A stretch of 64,000 bases of DNA from positions 558,001 through 622,000 of the forward strand of contig NZ_JAMBOQ010000001.1 in assembly GCF_023715685.1 (NCBI RefSeq), given 5' to 3'. A program made the position numbers and the translations under genes. The DNA comes from Priestia aryabhattai. GTDB lineage: Bacteria; Bacillota; Bacilli; Bacillales; Bacillaceae_H. The notes below the pieces were generated by a model. It saw only the letters and a list, made by a program, of their open reading frames with translations, was not told the origin of the DNA and did not search any database. The stretch's first letter is position 1, and every line of letters starts with the position of its first letter. This document shows, piece by piece, positions 16,714 through 27,931 of the stretch.

Positions 16714-16997
16714 TCCTTTTTTAAGAACTTTTGGACTATAAACCAAATTTTTCGTTCATTTTCCCAACATATTTTAACGCCAACACTATACTTTAGCTCT
16801 ATTTTTTAAATTTAAAGTAAAAATATATACCATAAGTCCTGAATAATATGTAATAAAAGTAACGATTTGTAATCAACTAGTATCTTTTTACTTTTAAAGA
16901 TTCTATAATATAATTTTTAGATTTTTATATGAAGTTTATTAAAGATTTATAAAAACGGTGAACGAACCGCCTTAATCTTTTTGTACTGAGAGCATAC

Positions 16998-17033
16998 AAA
17001 AAAAAGCACACAGGCAAAGCCCGTGTGCTTTTT
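16998..17033 (-). terminator. Intrinsic terminator after codY
   Basis: A 12-bp stem (17004-17015 with 17019-17030, one G-U pair in RNA) with a 3-nt loop is followed on the minus strand by a run of T, ending just after the codY stop. It separates the hslV-hslU-codY transcript from fla/che. Confidence 0.85.
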
Positions 17034-17044
17034 GGTTCATAAAC

Positions 17045-17824
17045 TTAGTTAGATTTTAATTTTTCAAGCTCTACTAAGAATTTGTTGTTAAGAACTTTAA
17101 TGTAAGTTCCTTTCATTCCTAAAGAACGTGATTCGATAACGCCAGCACTTTCTAATTTACGTAGCGCATTTACGATTACTGAACGTGTAATTCCAACGCG
17201 GTCAGCAATTTTACTTGCTACTAATAGTCCTTCATTTCCATTTAACTCTTCAAAGATGTGCTCAATAGCTTCTAACTCACTGTATGATAATGAGCTAATT
17301 GCCATTTGTACAACAGCTTTGCTACGTGCTTCTTCTTCGATCTCTTCTGCTTTTTCACGAAGAATTTCCATACCTACTACCGTTGCACCGTATTCAGCAA
17401 GGATTAAATCATCATCTTCGAACTGACGGTCTAAACGAGATAGTACAAGCGTACCTAGACGCTCTCCGCCTCCGATAATTGGAACGATTGTTGTTAGTCC
17501 TGCATCAAATAAGTCTTTATTTTCAACTGGGAAAGCTGTATATTGACTTTCAATGTTTAAGTTAGAAGATGTTTCTTGAATGTTAAATAGGCTTTGAGTA
17601 TATTCTTCTGGGAACTGGCGTGCTTCTAACATATCTTTCATTCGCGCATTCTCAATTTGCTGTTTAACAGCGATTCCTAATAATTTACCGCGACGGCTTA
17701 CTACGAATACGTTTGATTCGATCACTTCGCAAAGTGTTTCAGCCATTTCTTTAAAGTTTACTGGTTTACCAGCTGCTTTTTGTAGCATTGCATTAATCTT
17801 TCTAGTTTTCCCTAATAAATCCAT
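17045..17824 (-). CDS. codY: Global transcriptional repressor CodY
   Basis: CodY senses branched-chain amino acids and GTP and represses hundreds of stationary-phase genes. The product (259 aa, family norm) has the N-terminal GAF domain with the ligand-binding region ([13 protein letters not shown], about residues 61-73), a linker helix and a C-terminal winged HTH ([19 protein letters not shown], about 203-221). It is the last gene of the xerC-hslV-hslU-codY operon, 28 nt after hslU. Confidence 0.97.
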   Translation of the reverse strand: MDLLGKTRKINAMLQKAAGKPVNFKEMAETLCEVIESNVFVVSRRGKLLGIAVKQQIENARMKDMLEARQFPEEYTQSLFNIQETSSNLNIESQYTAFPVENKDLFDAGLTTIVPIIGGGERLGTLVLSRLDRQFEDDDLILAEYGATVVGMEILREKAEEIEEEARSKAVVQMAISSLSYSELEAIEHIFEELNGNEGLLVASKIADRVGITRSVIVNALRKLESAGVIESRSLGMKGTYIKVLNNKFLVELEKLKSN

Positions 17825-17852
17825 TAGTACTCTTCCTCCTGCGATTTCAGTT

Positions 17853-19253
17853 CTATAAAATAAATTGACTCAAATCTTTGTTTTTAGCGATTTTTTCTAA
17901 TTTTTCTTCCACGTACTGCGGAGTAATCACAATTTTCTCTAATGTCACTTCTGGTGCTTCAAACGATAAATCCTCTAGCAAACGTTCTAAGATCGTATGA
18001 AGCCTTCTTGCACCAATATTGTCTGTATCTTGATTTACCTGATATGCAATTTCTGCAATCTTACGTATAGCATCGTCAGAAAATTCAATTTGTATACCTT
18101 CAGTTTCCAATAATGCCGCATATTGCTTTAATAACGCATTATCTGGCTCTACTAAAATGTTTATAAAATCTTCAACGGTTAGCTTCGTTAATTCAACGCG
18201 AATTGGGAATCGACCTTGCAATTCTGGAATTAAATCCGACGGTTTTGATACATGGAAAGCACCGGCTGCTACAAATAAAACATGATCAGTTTTGACTGCG
18301 CCATATTTTGTAACAATCGTTGACCCTTCTACAATTGGTAAAATATCTCGCTGCACGCCTTCACGTGAAACATCAGCTGAAGATGAATTACCACTTTTCT
18401 GAGCAATTTTATCAATTTCGTCAATGAAAATAATTCCGTATTGTTCTGCACGATTCACAGCTTCTTGCGTCACTTCATCCATATCAATCAATTTTTGCGC
18501 TTCTTCATTTGTTAATACTTTTCGTGCATCTTTAACAGTAAGCTTGCGCTTTTTTTGTTTTTTAGGCATAAAATTGCTTAAGGCATCCTGCATGTTCATG
18601 CCCATTTGTTCCATACCCGAACCTTGTAACATATCAAACATAGAAGGCTGTTGCTCTTCTACTTCAATTGTGACATAATGATTTTCAAGCTCTCCTAAAG
18701 CAAGCTGATGAGCAATCTGTTTGCGCTTCGTTGCAATATTCGTTTCCTCATCTTGATCAGGATCCGTATCACTTGGCTGTGTACCGTTTGAAAAAATCAT
18801 TTCAAACGGATTTTTAAACGATTGCTGCTTCTTTTTGCTTGGAACAAGAAGCTCTACTATGCGCTTGTTTGCATTTTCTTCTGCGCGATCACGCACGCCG
18901 TTCATTTTTTCTTCTTTCACAAGTCGAACTGACGTTTCCACTAAATCACGAACCATTGACTCTACATCGCGTCCTACATATCCAACTTCCGTAAATTTTG
19001 TTGCCTCAACCTTAATAAAAGGTGCACCGACAAGCTTAGCTAAGCGGCGTGCAATCTCGGTTTTACCCACACCTGTAGGACCAATCATTAAAATGTTTTT
19101 CGGCACAACTTCATCACGTAAAGATTCGTCTAGCAGACCGCGTCGATAGCGATTTCGCAGCGCAACAGCGACCGCTTTCTTTGCCTTCGTTTGACCAATA
19201 ATATACTGATCGAGCTTTTCTACAATTTGTCGAGGTGTTAAATGAGAATTCAT
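17853..19253 (-). CDS. hslU: HslU (ClpY) ATPase subunit of the HslUV protease
   Basis: HslU is the AAA+ unfoldase that feeds substrates to HslV. The product (466 aa) has Walker A GPTGVGKT at residues 58-65, the pore motif [14 protein letters not shown] shortly after, an inserted I-domain rich in Lys/Gln/Met, Walker [12 protein letters not shown], and sensor-2 GARRLHT. It starts 16 nt after hslV. Confidence 0.96.
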   Translation of the reverse strand: MNSHLTPRQIVEKLDQYIIGQTKAKKAVAVALRNRYRRGLLDESLRDEVVPKNILMIGPTGVGKTEIARRLAKLVGAPFIKVEATKFTEVGYVGRDVESMVRDLVETSVRLVKEEKMNGVRDRAEENANKRIVELLVPSKKKQQSFKNPFEMIFSNGTQPSDTDPDQDEETNIATKRKQIAHQLALGELENHYVTIEVEEQQPSMFDMLQGSGMEQMGMNMQDALSNFMPKKQKKRKLTVKDARKVLTNEEAQKLIDMDEVTQEAVNRAEQYGIIFIDEIDKIAQKSGNSSSADVSREGVQRDILPIVEGSTIVTKYGAVKTDHVLFVAAGAFHVSKPSDLIPELQGRFPIRVELTKLTVEDFINILVEPDNALLKQYAALLETEGIQIEFSDDAIRKIAEIAYQVNQDTDNIGARRLHTILERLLEDLSFEAPEVTLEKIVITPQYVEEKLEKIAKNKDLSQFIL

Positions 19254-19269
19254 AAAAAAATCCCCTTTC

Positions 19270-19812
19270 CTACAGTTCTTCTACAATAATATGATCATTT
19301 GTATAAACACATATCTCACTTGCTACATCTAAAGCTGCTTTTGCAATTTCTTTAGCCGTTAAATGTTCGCCTGCGTGTTGTTTTAATGCACGTCCCGCTG
19401 ATAAAGCATAATTTCCGCCTGATCCAATTGCTAAAATACCGTCGTCCGGTTCAATAACTTCACCCGTTCCTGATACTAACAGTAAGTTATCTTTGTTCAT
19501 AACAATAAGCATTGCTTCTAACTTTCGCAATACTTTGTCACTTCTCCATTGTTTAGCAAGCTCAACGGCTGCACGCTGAAGATTTCCGTTATACTCTTCA
19601 AGCTTCGTTTCAAATAATTCAAAAAGAGTGAATGCATCAGCTACTGAACCTGCAAAGCCGGCAAGAACTTGCCCTTGAAATAGACGTCTCACTTTTCGAG
19701 CAGTATGTTTCATCACAACAGCATTTCCGAACGTTACTTGTCCGTCCCCAGACATGGCACATTGACCGTTATGCTGAACCGCAAAAATCGTAGTAGCATG
19801 GAAAGTAGACAA
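19270..19812 (-). CDS. hslV: HslV (ClpQ) peptidase subunit
   Basis: HslV is the proteasome-like N-terminal nucleophile peptidase. The product (180 aa) starts at TTG 19812 (AAGGAGG upstream) and reads [10 protein letters not shown]. Like Bacillus ClpQ it offers a serine near the N-terminus where most HslV proteins have threonine, and it has [14 protein letters not shown] and the GDGQVTFGN motif. It lies between xerC and hslU. Confidence 0.95.
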   Translation of the reverse strand: MSTFHATTIFAVQHNGQCAMSGDGQVTFGNAVVMKHTARKVRRLFQGQVLAGFAGSVADAFTLFELFETKLEEYNGNLQRAAVELAKQWRSDKVLRKLEAMLIVMNKDNLLLVSGTGEVIEPDDGILAIGSGGNYALSAGRALKQHAGEHLTAKEIAKAALDVASEICVYTNDHIIVEEL

Positions 19813-19826
19813 ATTAACTCCTCCTT

Positions 19827-20729
19827 TTATGCGCGAGGATGGTGATTCATATAAACTGCCTTTAAACGATCCTTCGTCACATGTGTGTATATTTGAGTGG
19901 TTGATAAATGTTCATGACCTAGCATTTCTTGAACTGTACGTAAATCTGCCCCTTCATTTAACATATGAGTCGCAAAAGTATGCCGCAAAACGTGTGGACT
20001 AATATGTATATTCTCAGCGGTCTTCTTTACTAACTGATCAATGACTAAGCGTATGCCACGGTCTGTCAACGGTGTCCCCTTATAATTTAAAAAGAGCGAA
20101 TGAGTATCAGAAGGAGCCTTTTTTAAAAGAAGCTTTCTTCCCTTATCTATATATACTCTAAGAGCGTCCTTGGCATAACAGCCAAATGGCACGTACCGTT
20201 GTTTTTTCCCTTTGCCATATACGAGCAAAGTTTGAAGTGAAAAATCTATATCGCTAAGCTTAATAGATGCACATTCACTCACTCGTATTCCGGTGGCATA
20301 CAGCAATTCTAATAGAGACTGATTACGCTGTCCTAACGGAGTTGTTAAGTCATTCATTTGAAATAATTTCACAATCTCCTCTTCATACAGGAAGCGAGGA
20401 TTTCGCTCTTCCTTTTTAGGAAGGGTAACGAGCGCAAATGGATTATCTTCTACTAATTCTTCTCTATTTAAGTACCGATAAAACGTTCTCAAACAAGAAA
20501 TCTTGCGTGACATCGATCTTTTTGAATACTGCTTTTCATATAGACGTGTTAAAAACAGCCTTGCATCAGCATATGTAACACTTTGTAGGTTTTGTATTTG
20601 CTCTTCTTGCATAAAAGACATGAAGATACCTATGTCTTTTTCATAGCAGTCAACTGTATATTTTGAATAGTTTTTCTCAATTTGTAAATATTCTAGAAAG
20701 GAATTTAATACATCTTTAACAAATTCCAA
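19827..20729 (-). CDS. xerC: Site-specific tyrosine recombinase XerC
   Basis: XerC (CodV in Bacillus) resolves chromosome dimers at dif with XerD. I take TTG 20729 as start (300 aa), because GAGGTGAT lies five bases upstream and the protein then starts as relatives do; the open frame reaches 20765. The catalytic set is complete: R149 in TGIRVSE, a lysine in YGKGKKQR (about 172-178), H246, R249 in HVLRH, H272 and Y281. A hairpin precedes it. Confidence 0.94.
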   Translation of the reverse strand: MEFVKDVLNSFLEYLQIEKNYSKYTVDCYEKDIGIFMSFMQEEQIQNLQSVTYADARLFLTRLYEKQYSKRSMSRKISCLRTFYRYLNREELVEDNPFALVTLPKKEERNPRFLYEEEIVKLFQMNDLTTPLGQRNQSLLELLYATGIRVSECASIKLSDIDFSLQTLLVYGKGKKQRYVPFGCYAKDALRVYIDKGRKLLLKKAPSDTHSLFLNYKGTPLTDRGIRLVIDQLVKKTAENIHISPHVLRHTFATHMLNEGADLRTVQEMLGHEHLSTTQIYTHVTKDRLKAVYMNHHPRA

Positions 20730-20742
20730 TGTTATCACCTCA

Positions 20743-20781
20743 CAAGGGCTACTAAATATTATCACAATTAAGTAGCCCTTG
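20743..20781 (-). other. Hairpin between trmFO and xerC
   Basis: A perfect 11-bp inverted repeat (20743-20753 with 20771-20781) with a 17-nt loop lies between the trmFO stop and the xerC ribosome-binding site. No T-run follows; instead the GAGGTGAT Shine-Dalgarno comes 3' of the stem. It may be a processing or translation-modulating element. Confidence 0.5.
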
Positions 20782-20794
20782 CAAACAATTTTGA

Positions 20795-22099
20795 TTATTT
20801 AGTTGTAAAATTCTGAATAGTTTCCAATGCTCTTTTAGCAAGCGTTTCATTTCGTTCTTGTTTGTTTTTGATTCGCACTTCCAATTCTTTGAATAAGCCA
20901 AAATTGGCATTCATCGGCTGGAAGTTTTTAGCGCTTGTATGTGTGATATAGTGAGCCATACTGCCAATCGCCGTTTCCTGCGGCAATACAACCAATTCTT
21001 CACCAAGCACAAGTCGAGCTGCGTTCATTCCTGCCATTAATCCGCTCGCTGCTGATTCTACATATCCTTCTACTCCCGTCATTTGTCCAGCAAAGAATAA
21101 GTCATCACGCTCACGATATTGATACGTAGGTTTTAACAATTTAGGAGAATTAATAAACGTATTTCTATGCATAACTCCGTAGCGTACTACTTCTGCATTT
21201 TCTAAACCTGGGATTAAGCTTAATACTTCTTTTTGTGCTCCCCATTTTAAATGTGTTTGGAAACCTACGATATTATAAAGTGTACCTGCCGCATCATCTT
21301 GACGAAGCTGAACAACTGCATAAGGTCGCTTTCCTGTTTTCGGATCTTCTAATCCAACTGGTTTCATTGGTCCAAAGAGCATTGTTTTTTCTCCGCGTGA
21401 AGCCATTACTTCAATTGGCATACATCCTTCAAAATAAATTTCTTTCTCAAATTCTTTTAAAGGAACCGTCTCTGCATTGATTAATGCTTCATGAAAACGT
21501 TGGAATTCTTCTTTTGTCATTGGACAGTTTAAATAGGCAGCTTCCCCTTTGTCATAGCGAGATTTAAGATATACCTTATTCATATCAATGCTGTCTTTTT
21601 CAATAATAGGTGCAGCCGCATCGTAAAAATATAAATAATCTTCACTTGTTAACGCGCGCAGCTTTTCCGATAAATCTTTTGACGTTAACGGACCTGTTGC
21701 AATAACAGTTGGTCCTTGTGGAATTTCCGTAATCTCTTCATTAACAACCGTTACGTTCGGATGATTTTTAACACTTTCCGTCACACGAGCGGCAAATTCG
21801 TGACGGTCAACAGCCAGTGCTCCACCTGCTGGAACTGCACACTCGTCTGCTGAACGAATAATAACAGAGTCTAATAATCGCATTTCTTCTTTTAAAACAC
21901 CAACTGCATTTGTTAATGTATTCGCACGCAGTGAATTACTACATACTAATTCAGCAAATTTGTCCGTATGATGAGCAGGTGTTTGCTTCACTGGTCTCAT
22001 CTCATAAAGGCGGACTTTCAAACCGCGCTTTGCGATTTGCCAAGCGGCTTCACTTCCAGCAAGGCCTGCTCCGATAACATTAATTACTTGTTCATTCAT
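20795..22099 (-). CDS. trmFO: TrmFO, folate/FAD-dependent tRNA (uracil-54) methyltransferase
   Basis: TrmFO makes ribothymidine at position 54 of tRNA using methylenetetrahydrofolate. From ATG 22099 (TTGGAGG upstream) the product is 434 aa, with the FAD-binding [12 protein letters not shown] at residues 8-19, the CSNSLRAN motif, and C-terminal [24 protein letters not shown]. The open frame extends upstream to 22150, but those codons hold no family sequence. Confidence 0.95.
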   Translation of the reverse strand: MNEQVINVIGAGLAGSEAAWQIAKRGLKVRLYEMRPVKQTPAHHTDKFAELVCSNSLRANTLTNAVGVLKEEMRLLDSVIIRSADECAVPAGGALAVDRHEFAARVTESVKNHPNVTVVNEEITEIPQGPTVIATGPLTSKDLSEKLRALTSEDYLYFYDAAAPIIEKDSIDMNKVYLKSRYDKGEAAYLNCPMTKEEFQRFHEALINAETVPLKEFEKEIYFEGCMPIEVMASRGEKTMLFGPMKPVGLEDPKTGKRPYAVVQLRQDDAAGTLYNIVGFQTHLKWGAQKEVLSLIPGLENAEVVRYGVMHRNTFINSPKLLKPTYQYRERDDLFFAGQMTGVEGYVESAASGLMAGMNAARLVLGEELVVLPQETAIGSMAHYITHTSAKNFQPMNANFGLFKELEVRIKNKQERNETLAKRALETIQNFTTK

Positions 22100-22188
22100 T
22101 GTAAATCCTCCAACTTCATTTCTATCTTTTCTATCATTTTCCTTATTCATTCACTTGTCTTTTTATTTTTTGACGGGACAAAGAAAAT

Positions 22189-22208
22189 GCGACATTACTT
22201 AATGTCGC
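22189..22208 (-). terminator. Possible weak terminator/hairpin after topA
   Basis: GCGACATT and AATGTCGC form a perfect 8-bp stem with a 4-nt loop, followed on the minus strand by ATTTTCTTTG. The T-tract is imperfect, so termination may be partial and allow read-through into trmFO. Confidence 0.4.
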
Positions 22209-22305
22209 TAATAACGTTTCCATTTTAGCACATGAAGCAATGTCGCCGCATCTTATATAACTGCTATTTTTAAATTTAAAGTGTGGGAATTCATCCCATT
22301 CTCTT

Positions 22306-24381
22306 TTACTGCTGAGCTTCCTCTTTATAATCACAACTTGTGCAGACGACTTGAGTTCCTTTTTTCTGTTTTTTCTCCACAAGCAGATTTTCACATTTCG
22401 GACATTTTCTTGCAATCGGCTTATCCCAAGATACAAAGTCACAGCCCGGGAATCGATCACAGCCATAAAATGTACGCTTTTTCTTCGATTTTCGCTCAAC
22501 GATATTTCCTTCTTCACATTTCGGACACTTTACACCAATTTCTTTTACAATTGGCTTCGTGTTGCGACAGTCAGGGAAATTAGAGCATGCCATAAATTTT
22601 CCGTAGCGGCCCATTTTGTATACCATAGGTGAACCGCATTCTTCACAATCTTCTCCGGCAGGTTCATCTTTAATCTCCACTTCGCGCATTTCTTTTTCAG
22701 CATGTTCTAAGCGTTTTTCAAAGTCACTGTAAAATTCGTCAATAACACGCACCCATTGAACATTACCATCTTCCACTTCATCCAAATCATTTTCCATTTT
22801 AGCTGTAAACTCTACATCTAAAATTTCCGGAAAAAACTCCAATACAAGCTCTAGTACAATTTCTCCAAGTTCTGTTGGTACAAAACGCTTGTTATCGAGC
22901 GCTACGTATCCGCGCTTTTGAATGGTGTCAAGTGTTGGAGCATATGTAGACGGTCGGCCAATGCCTAGCTCTTCTAATGTCTTGACTAAACGAGCTTCTG
23001 TGTATCTTGGCGGCGGCTGTGTGAAGTGCTGCTTTTCATCGATGTCCTTAGAATAAGCTACTTCTCCTTCTTCTAAGTCTGGAAGAAGATTTTCTTTTTC
23101 CTCCACTTGATCATCATTGCCTTCAACATACACTTTCATAAAGCCTGGAAATTTAACTTTTGAGCCGTTCGCTCTAAATGTTACGTCTCCATTTTTTAAA
23201 TCTACAGCCATTGTATCCATAATAGCAGGTGCCATTTGACTAGCAACGAAGCGCTCCCATACTAACTTATACAGTCGATACTGATCACGCGATAGAAACT
23301 CTTTTACCTCTCCTGGTTTACGAAGAGCTGAGGTTGGACGAATCGCTTCGTGGGCATCTTGCGCGTTCGAGTTTTTCTTTTCTTTACGCTTTTCCGTTGC
23401 TACAAACTGATTTCCGTATGCGTTAGTAATGTAATCTCTAGCTTCTGTTTGAGCTGTTTCTGAAATACGAGTAGAATCGGTACGCATATACGTGATAAGA
23501 CCTACTGTACCTTCTTTTCCTAAATCAATTCCTTCATACAACTGCTGTGCAATCATCATTGTTTTTTTCGCTCGGAAGTTCAGTTTCCGCGCTGCCTCTT
23601 GTTGCAATGAAGACGTGGTAAAAGAAGGAGCTGCATTACGCTTTCGCTCACGTTTTGTTACTTTAGAAATTGAAAATTCATTACCATCTAATTGCTTAAC
23701 AATGTTGGTTACATCATTTTCATTCGATAGCTCTACTTTTTTTCCTTGATATTCGATTAACTGGCCTTCAAATTGGTCGTTCCCTTTTTGAAAAGTAGCT
23801 TTTACCGTCCAGTATTCTTCTGGGATAAACTTTGCAATTTCTTTTTCACGATCAATAATTAACCGCACTGCAATTGATTGAACCCTTCCGGCACTTAATC
23901 CTTTTTTCACTTTTTTCCACAGCAATGGACTGATGTTGTAGCCAACCAGCCTGTCAAGAATACGGCGGGCTTGTTGAGCATCTACTAAATCCATATTAAT
24001 TGCTCGTGGATGTTTAAAAGATTCTTTAATCGCTTCTTTTGTAATCTCGTTAAATACTACGCGACAATCCGATGCAATATCTACATCCAAACTGTGTGCT
24101 AAGTGCCATGCAATCGCTTCTCCTTCACGGTCTGGATCGGCTGCTAGGTAAATCTTTTTTGCTTTTTTAGCCGCTGTTTTTAGTTCTTTTAAAACTGGGC
24201 CTTTCCCGCGAATTGTAATATATTTCGGATTGTAATCCTGTTCAATATCAATTCCCATTTGACTTTTAGGTAGATCGCGAACATGTCCCATTGATGCTTT
24301 TACTTTATATTTCTTTCCTAAATAACGTTCAATTGTTTTAGCCTTTGCAGGCGATTCTACAATTACTAGGTAGTCAGACAT
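22306..24381 (-). CDS. topA: DNA topoisomerase I
   Basis: TopA relaxes negative supercoils by single-strand passage. The product (691 aa) has an N-terminal TOPRIM domain ([21 protein letters not shown] near residue 82), the active-site tyrosine Y298 in [10 protein letters not shown], and three C-terminal zinc ribbons (four-cysteine sets starting at CEECG, CPKCEEG and CPKCENL). Length and domain set match Bacillus TopA. It follows dprA and has its own candidate promoter. Confidence 0.97.
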   Translation of the reverse strand: MSDYLVIVESPAKAKTIERYLGKKYKVKASMGHVRDLPKSQMGIDIEQDYNPKYITIRGKGPVLKELKTAAKKAKKIYLAADPDREGEAIAWHLAHSLDVDIASDCRVVFNEITKEAIKESFKHPRAINMDLVDAQQARRILDRLVGYNISPLLWKKVKKGLSAGRVQSIAVRLIIDREKEIAKFIPEEYWTVKATFQKGNDQFEGQLIEYQGKKVELSNENDVTNIVKQLDGNEFSISKVTKRERKRNAAPSFTTSSLQQEAARKLNFRAKKTMMIAQQLYEGIDLGKEGTVGLITYMRTDSTRISETAQTEARDYITNAYGNQFVATEKRKEKKNSNAQDAHEAIRPTSALRKPGEVKEFLSRDQYRLYKLVWERFVASQMAPAIMDTMAVDLKNGDVTFRANGSKVKFPGFMKVYVEGNDDQVEEKENLLPDLEEGEVAYSKDIDEKQHFTQPPPRYTEARLVKTLEELGIGRPSTYAPTLDTIQKRGYVALDNKRFVPTELGEIVLELVLEFFPEILDVEFTAKMENDLDEVEDGNVQWVRVIDEFYSDFEKRLEHAEKEMREVEIKDEPAGEDCEECGSPMVYKMGRYGKFMACSNFPDCRNTKPIVKEIGVKCPKCEEGNIVERKSKKKRTFYGCDRFPGCDFVSWDKPIARKCPKCENLLVEKKQKKGTQVVCTSCDYKEEAQQ

Positions 24382-24421
24382 CTATTTGTTCCTCCTCAAG
24401 AGGTAGAATAAAATCTTCATT

Positions 24422-24451
24422 ATTATTAAATATTTGGTTCTTGTTTGTCAA
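24422..24451 (-). promoter_or_regulatory. Candidate topA promoter
   Basis: On the minus strand a perfect TTGACA (24451-24446) is followed after 18 bp by AATAAT (24427-24422), about 40 nt before the topA ATG. A second TTGACA lies directly upstream. The spacing is slightly long, so confidence is moderate. Confidence 0.5.
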
Positions 24452-24535
24452 ATGTCAAAAAGATAAGTCATACGATTTTACTACGTATCTCACTAGTATT
24501 TCATACCATCCAAGAATATGACTACTTTGAAACAT

Positions 24536-25417
24536 TCATCTTATATACATCATTTCATCTGTAATATCAGCAGCGCTTTGCACAAGTTTTGCCCCTAATT
24601 GGATTAACTTATTCGTTCCACATGATGTTTCTTCAAAAATAGAACCCGGTATGGCAAATACTTCTCTTCCTTGCTGAAGCGCCTGGTCGGCGGTAATAAA
24701 AGATCCACTTCTTTCTTTTGCTTGCACCACCAAAGTGCCTCCTGTTAATCCGCTAATGATTCTGTTTCTGCGAGGGAAAAACCATTTCGTCGGCTTCATA
24801 AACGGGGCATATTCAGAAAGCAGCAAATGATGCTGCGCAATTTCTCTTGCTAAATATTGGTTTCCTCTTGGGTAAATATTATAAAACCCTCCGCCTAAAA
24901 CTGCAATCGTTTTAGCTTTTTCAGCGATAGCGAGTTCATGAGCAGCCTGGTCAATGCCTAAGGCTAGTCCACTTACAACGACAAATTCTTCATGCAGCAT
25001 CGGCTTAACAATATGAGTTAGAGCTGCAGTTCCATATGAAGTAGGATTCCTTGTTCCTACAACGCTTAAGCTTGCCGGAGCATGTAGAAGAGACACGTTT
25101 CCTCTTGCAAATAACACCCAAGGCGGATCATAAATATGGCGCAAAAGTTCAGGATATTCATCATCTAGGACGGTGACACATTGAATATTCTCAGCGTCAT
25201 ATTTATCTAGAATATCTCGTATTGGAATAGTTTGCAAATCTTTTTTTATTTGATTAGCACGTTCAATCGAGAGAGTCAATAGTTTTTGAAGCTGTGATGG
25301 AGAGTACTCGTAGAGATTTTGTAATGAAGAATTCTGTTGAAGTAGCGTAAAAATTTGTTTCCAATTAACAGATGGACAATGTGCTAAATGAATTAATTTT
25401 TCCCGTAAACCAGACAT
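24536..25417 (-). CDS. dprA: DNA processing protein DprA (Smf)
   Basis: DprA loads RecA onto incoming single-stranded DNA during transformation. The product (293 aa) has an N-terminal SAM-like region and a Rossmann core with GTRNPTSYG, SGLALGIDQAAH, LGGGFYNIYPRGN and FFPRRNRIISGL. No C-terminal DML1-type winged helix is visible, as in B. subtilis DprA. It lies between sucD and topA. Confidence 0.95.
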   Translation of the reverse strand: MSGLREKLIHLAHCPSVNWKQIFTLLQQNSSLQNLYEYSPSQLQKLLTLSIERANQIKKDLQTIPIRDILDKYDAENIQCVTVLDDEYPELLRHIYDPPWVLFARGNVSLLHAPASLSVVGTRNPTSYGTAALTHIVKPMLHEEFVVVSGLALGIDQAAHELAIAEKAKTIAVLGGGFYNIYPRGNQYLAREIAQHHLLLSEYAPFMKPTKWFFPRRNRIISGLTGGTLVVQAKERSGSFITADQALQQGREVFAIPGSIFEETSCGTNKLIQLGAKLVQSAADITDEMMYIR

Positions 25418-25442
25418 TCTACAATCTCCTTTTTAAATGGAC

Positions 25443-25471
25443 AAAATAGCCCCCGGGCAAAGGAGGCTATA
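25443..25471 (-). terminator. Intrinsic terminator after sucD
   Basis: A 9-bp stem (25446-25454 with 25462-25470, one G-U pair in RNA) followed on the minus strand by TTTTGT lies just after the sucD stop, before dprA. Confidence 0.65.
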
Positions 25472-25480
25472 TGTCTTCTA

Positions 25481-26383
25481 TTAATGAGTCTTACACTGCT
25501 CGTAAATGCCTTGTTCTTTTAACACTTTAATAAGTGTTTCTCCCATAACAGATGGTGTTTCAGCTACCTGGATACCGCACTCATTCATTGTTTTAATTTT
25601 TTCAGACGCTGTCCCTTTACCACCTGAAATAATAGCACCAGCATGGCCCATACGTTTTCCTGGAGGTGCTGTTTGACCGCCAATGAAGCCGACAACAGGT
25701 TTTGTCATATTTGCTTTTACCCATTCTGCCGCCTCTTCTTCTGCCGTACCGCCAATTTCCCCAATCATAATTACTGCATACGTATCTTCATCTTCATTAA
25801 ATGCTTTTAGTACATCGATAAAGTTCGTGCCATTCACTGGGTCTCCGCCGATACCAACAGCAGTTGATTGACCAATACCAGCCTCAGAAAGTTGATGAAC
25901 AGCTTCATATGTTAATGTACCAGAACGCGAAACTACACCTACATGACCTTTTTTGTGAATGTATCCTGGCATAATTCCAATTTTACATTCTTCCGGTGTA
26001 ATAACACCTGGGCAGTTAGGTCCTACAAGGCGCGTACGTTTTCCTTCCATATAACGCTTTACTTTTACCATATCTAATACTGGAATACCTTCCGTAATAC
26101 AAATAACTAAATCTAAATCTGCGTCAACTGCTTCAATAATGGAGTCAGCTGCGAATGCTGGCGGAACATATACAACAGAGGCTGTTGCGCCTGTTTTTTC
26201 TTTTGCCTCGGCAACCGTATTAAATACCGGAACACCTTCTACTTCTAAGCCGCCTTTACCCGGCGTTACGCCACCAACAATTTTTGTTCCATATTCTAAC
26301 ATTTGTTGTGTATGAAAAAGGCCAACTCCGCCTGTAATTCCTTGTACAATTACTTTTGTATCTTGATTAATAAATACGCTCAT
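25481..26383 (-). CDS. sucD: Succinyl-CoA synthetase alpha subunit
   Basis: SucD carries the phosphohistidine of succinate-CoA ligase in the TCA cycle. The product (300 aa) has the CoA-binding GITGGVG, the SRSGTLTYE and [10 protein letters not shown] motifs, and active-site H247 in MGHAGAI. It starts 18 nt after sucC. Confidence 0.97.
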   Translation of the reverse strand: MSVFINQDTKVIVQGITGGVGLFHTQQMLEYGTKIVGGVTPGKGGLEVEGVPVFNTVAEAKEKTGATASVVYVPPAFAADSIIEAVDADLDLVICITEGIPVLDMVKVKRYMEGKRTRLVGPNCPGVITPEECKIGIMPGYIHKKGHVGVVSRSGTLTYEAVHQLSEAGIGQSTAVGIGGDPVNGTNFIDVLKAFNEDEDTYAVIMIGEIGGTAEEEAAEWVKANMTKPVVGFIGGQTAPPGKRMGHAGAIISGGKGTASEKIKTMNECGIQVAETPSVMGETLIKVLKEQGIYEQCKTH

Positions 26384-26401
26384 TCCTATCCCCCAGCCTT
26401 T

Positions 26402-27562
26402 CTATTTCACTAGTGAAACGATTTTTTGTGCGCCGTCTGCCATAGATTCAGCAGCTGTGATATTTAAGCCTGATTTTTGTAAAATTTCTTTTCCAAGTTC
26501 AACGTTTGTTCCTTCTAAGCGAACAACTAATGGAAGGCTTAATCCAACTTGTTTAGTTGCTTCAACAACACCTGTTGCAATAACATCACATTTCATAATC
26601 CCGCCGAAAATATTAACGAAAATACCTTTTACATTTTGGTCAGATAAAATAATTTTGAATGCTTCTGTTACTTTTTCAGCAGTTGCGCCGCCCCCAACAT
26701 CCAGGAAGTTAGCAGGGTCGCCTCCGTAATGCTTAATAATATCCATCGTTGCCATCGCTAAACCTGCACCGTTTACCATACAACCGATATTACCATCTAG
26801 TGAAATGTAGCTTAAGTCGTATTTAGATGCTTCAATTTCTTTAGCATCTTCTTCTTCAAGGTCACGATATTCAAGAATATCTTTTTGACGATACAGCGCA
26901 TTTGAATCGAAGTTTAACTTCGCATCCAATGCCATAACGTCCCCGTCACCTGTTACAACTAGAGGATTAATCTCTGCGATTGAGCAGTCTTTTTCAACAA
27001 ATACTGTATATAAACCTGTCATGAATTTAACTGCTTTTCCAACTAATTCTTTTGGAATATTAATATTAAATGCAAGTCTGCGAGCTTGGAATGCTTGTAA
27101 ACCAATCGCAGGATCTACATATTCTTTAAAGATTTTTTCAGGCGTTTTTTCCGCCACTTCTTCAATTTCAGTTCCACCTTCTTCAGAACCCATCAATACA
27201 ACTTGAGACGTTGCACGATCAAGAACTAAACCGATGTAGTATTCTTTCTTAATATCGCATCCCTCTTCAATTAACAAGCGCTTAACTTCTTTTCCTTCAG
27301 GGCCTGTTTGGTGCGTTACGAGGGTCTTTCCTAAAATATCTTGTGCATATGTACGAACTTCATCTAAGTTTTTTGCTACTTTGACACCGCCCGCTTTACC
27401 GCGTCCACCAGCATGGATTTGTGCTTTCACCACTGATACTTGTGAACCTAATTCCTTTGCTGCTTCAACTGCTTCTTCAACAGTAAAAGCTACTCGACCG
27501 TTTGGTACTGCAACCCCATATTTTCTGAGTAGTTCTTTTCCTTGATACTCATGGATATTCAT
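26402..27562 (-). CDS. sucC: Succinyl-CoA synthetase beta subunit (ADP-forming)
   Basis: SucC supplies the nucleotide-binding ATP-grasp domain of succinate-CoA ligase. From ATG 27562 (TTAGGAGG upstream) the product is 386 aa, beginning [17 protein letters not shown], with [16 protein letters not shown] and the C-terminal [19 protein letters not shown]. The frame is open upstream to 27625 but without family sequence. It is the first gene of sucCD. Confidence 0.97.
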   Translation of the reverse strand: MNIHEYQGKELLRKYGVAVPNGRVAFTVEEAVEAAKELGSQVSVVKAQIHAGGRGKAGGVKVAKNLDEVRTYAQDILGKTLVTHQTGPEGKEVKRLLIEEGCDIKKEYYIGLVLDRATSQVVLMGSEEGGTEIEEVAEKTPEKIFKEYVDPAIGLQAFQARRLAFNINIPKELVGKAVKFMTGLYTVFVEKDCSIAEINPLVVTGDGDVMALDAKLNFDSNALYRQKDILEYRDLEEEDAKEIEASKYDLSYISLDGNIGCMVNGAGLAMATMDIIKHYGGDPANFLDVGGGATAEKVTEAFKIILSDQNVKGIFVNIFGGIMKCDVIATGVVEATKQVGLSLPLVVRLEGTNVELGKEILQKSGLNITAAESMADGAQKIVSLVK

Positions 27563-27931
27563 TTCCCATCCTCCTAACATAATCAACCACAAAACTATAC
27601 TGCACAAAATAGACTGCGCTTTCATTGTATAAAAATAATTGTCTAATTGTCTACTATTCTAGTGAAAAATATTGAAATAATAAGAAAATTGATATTTTTA
27701 TGGAGATAGTACTTAACCATACCTTATGAAGGTGGTGAGACTCTGCGGACGTAAAACGTTGGGTTTATCATGTAAACCAACCTTCATAACTAAAGCAAAC
27801 TGAGAGGAAAATAATTTACGAACTTCACCCGCTGCAATATCTCCACTTAAATAGGCTATATTCTTTTTGAGCCTAAAATCCCGCCCGTGAAGCATACGCT
27901 AAAAAACAGAGATATGCTCGGGTATCATGTT
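27563..27931. other. sucC-rnhB intergenic region
   Basis: This stretch has the sucC leader and promoter on its left. The rest (about 27654-27931) has a 60-codon minus-strand frame (27713-27895) that I do not recognise and that lacks a good ribosome-binding site. A short inverted repeat, GGTTTA-catga-TAAACC type, sits near 27770-27786. B. subtilis has other small genes (ylqG, ylqH) at this place; I see no trace of them. Confidence 0.6.
27624..27653 (-). promoter_or_regulatory. Predicted SigA promoter of sucCD
   Basis: On the minus strand, TAGACA (27653-27648) and TACAAT (27629-27624) are 18 bp apart, each with 5 of 6 consensus matches, about 60 nt before the sucC ATG. Confidence 0.6.

Larger units (their letters stand above)
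16609..17044. other. codY-flgB intergenic region
   Basis: This AT-rich stretch separates codY from flgB. It contains the codY terminator at its right end and a good SigA-type promoter for the fla/che operon (16685-16713). I see no open reading frame. A sequence at 16746-16760 matches 10 of 15 positions of the CodY box consensus, which is too weak to call but notable because CodY represses this promoter in B. subtilis. Confidence 0.7.

Noticed and set aside
16746..16760. CodY box before flgB
   Set aside because: Only 10 of 15 consensus positions match, which is common by chance in AT-rich DNA; kept as a remark only.
16609..16980. SigD promoter for flgB
   Set aside because: TAAA words are present, but none is followed at 14-16 bp by a GCCGATAT-like -10.
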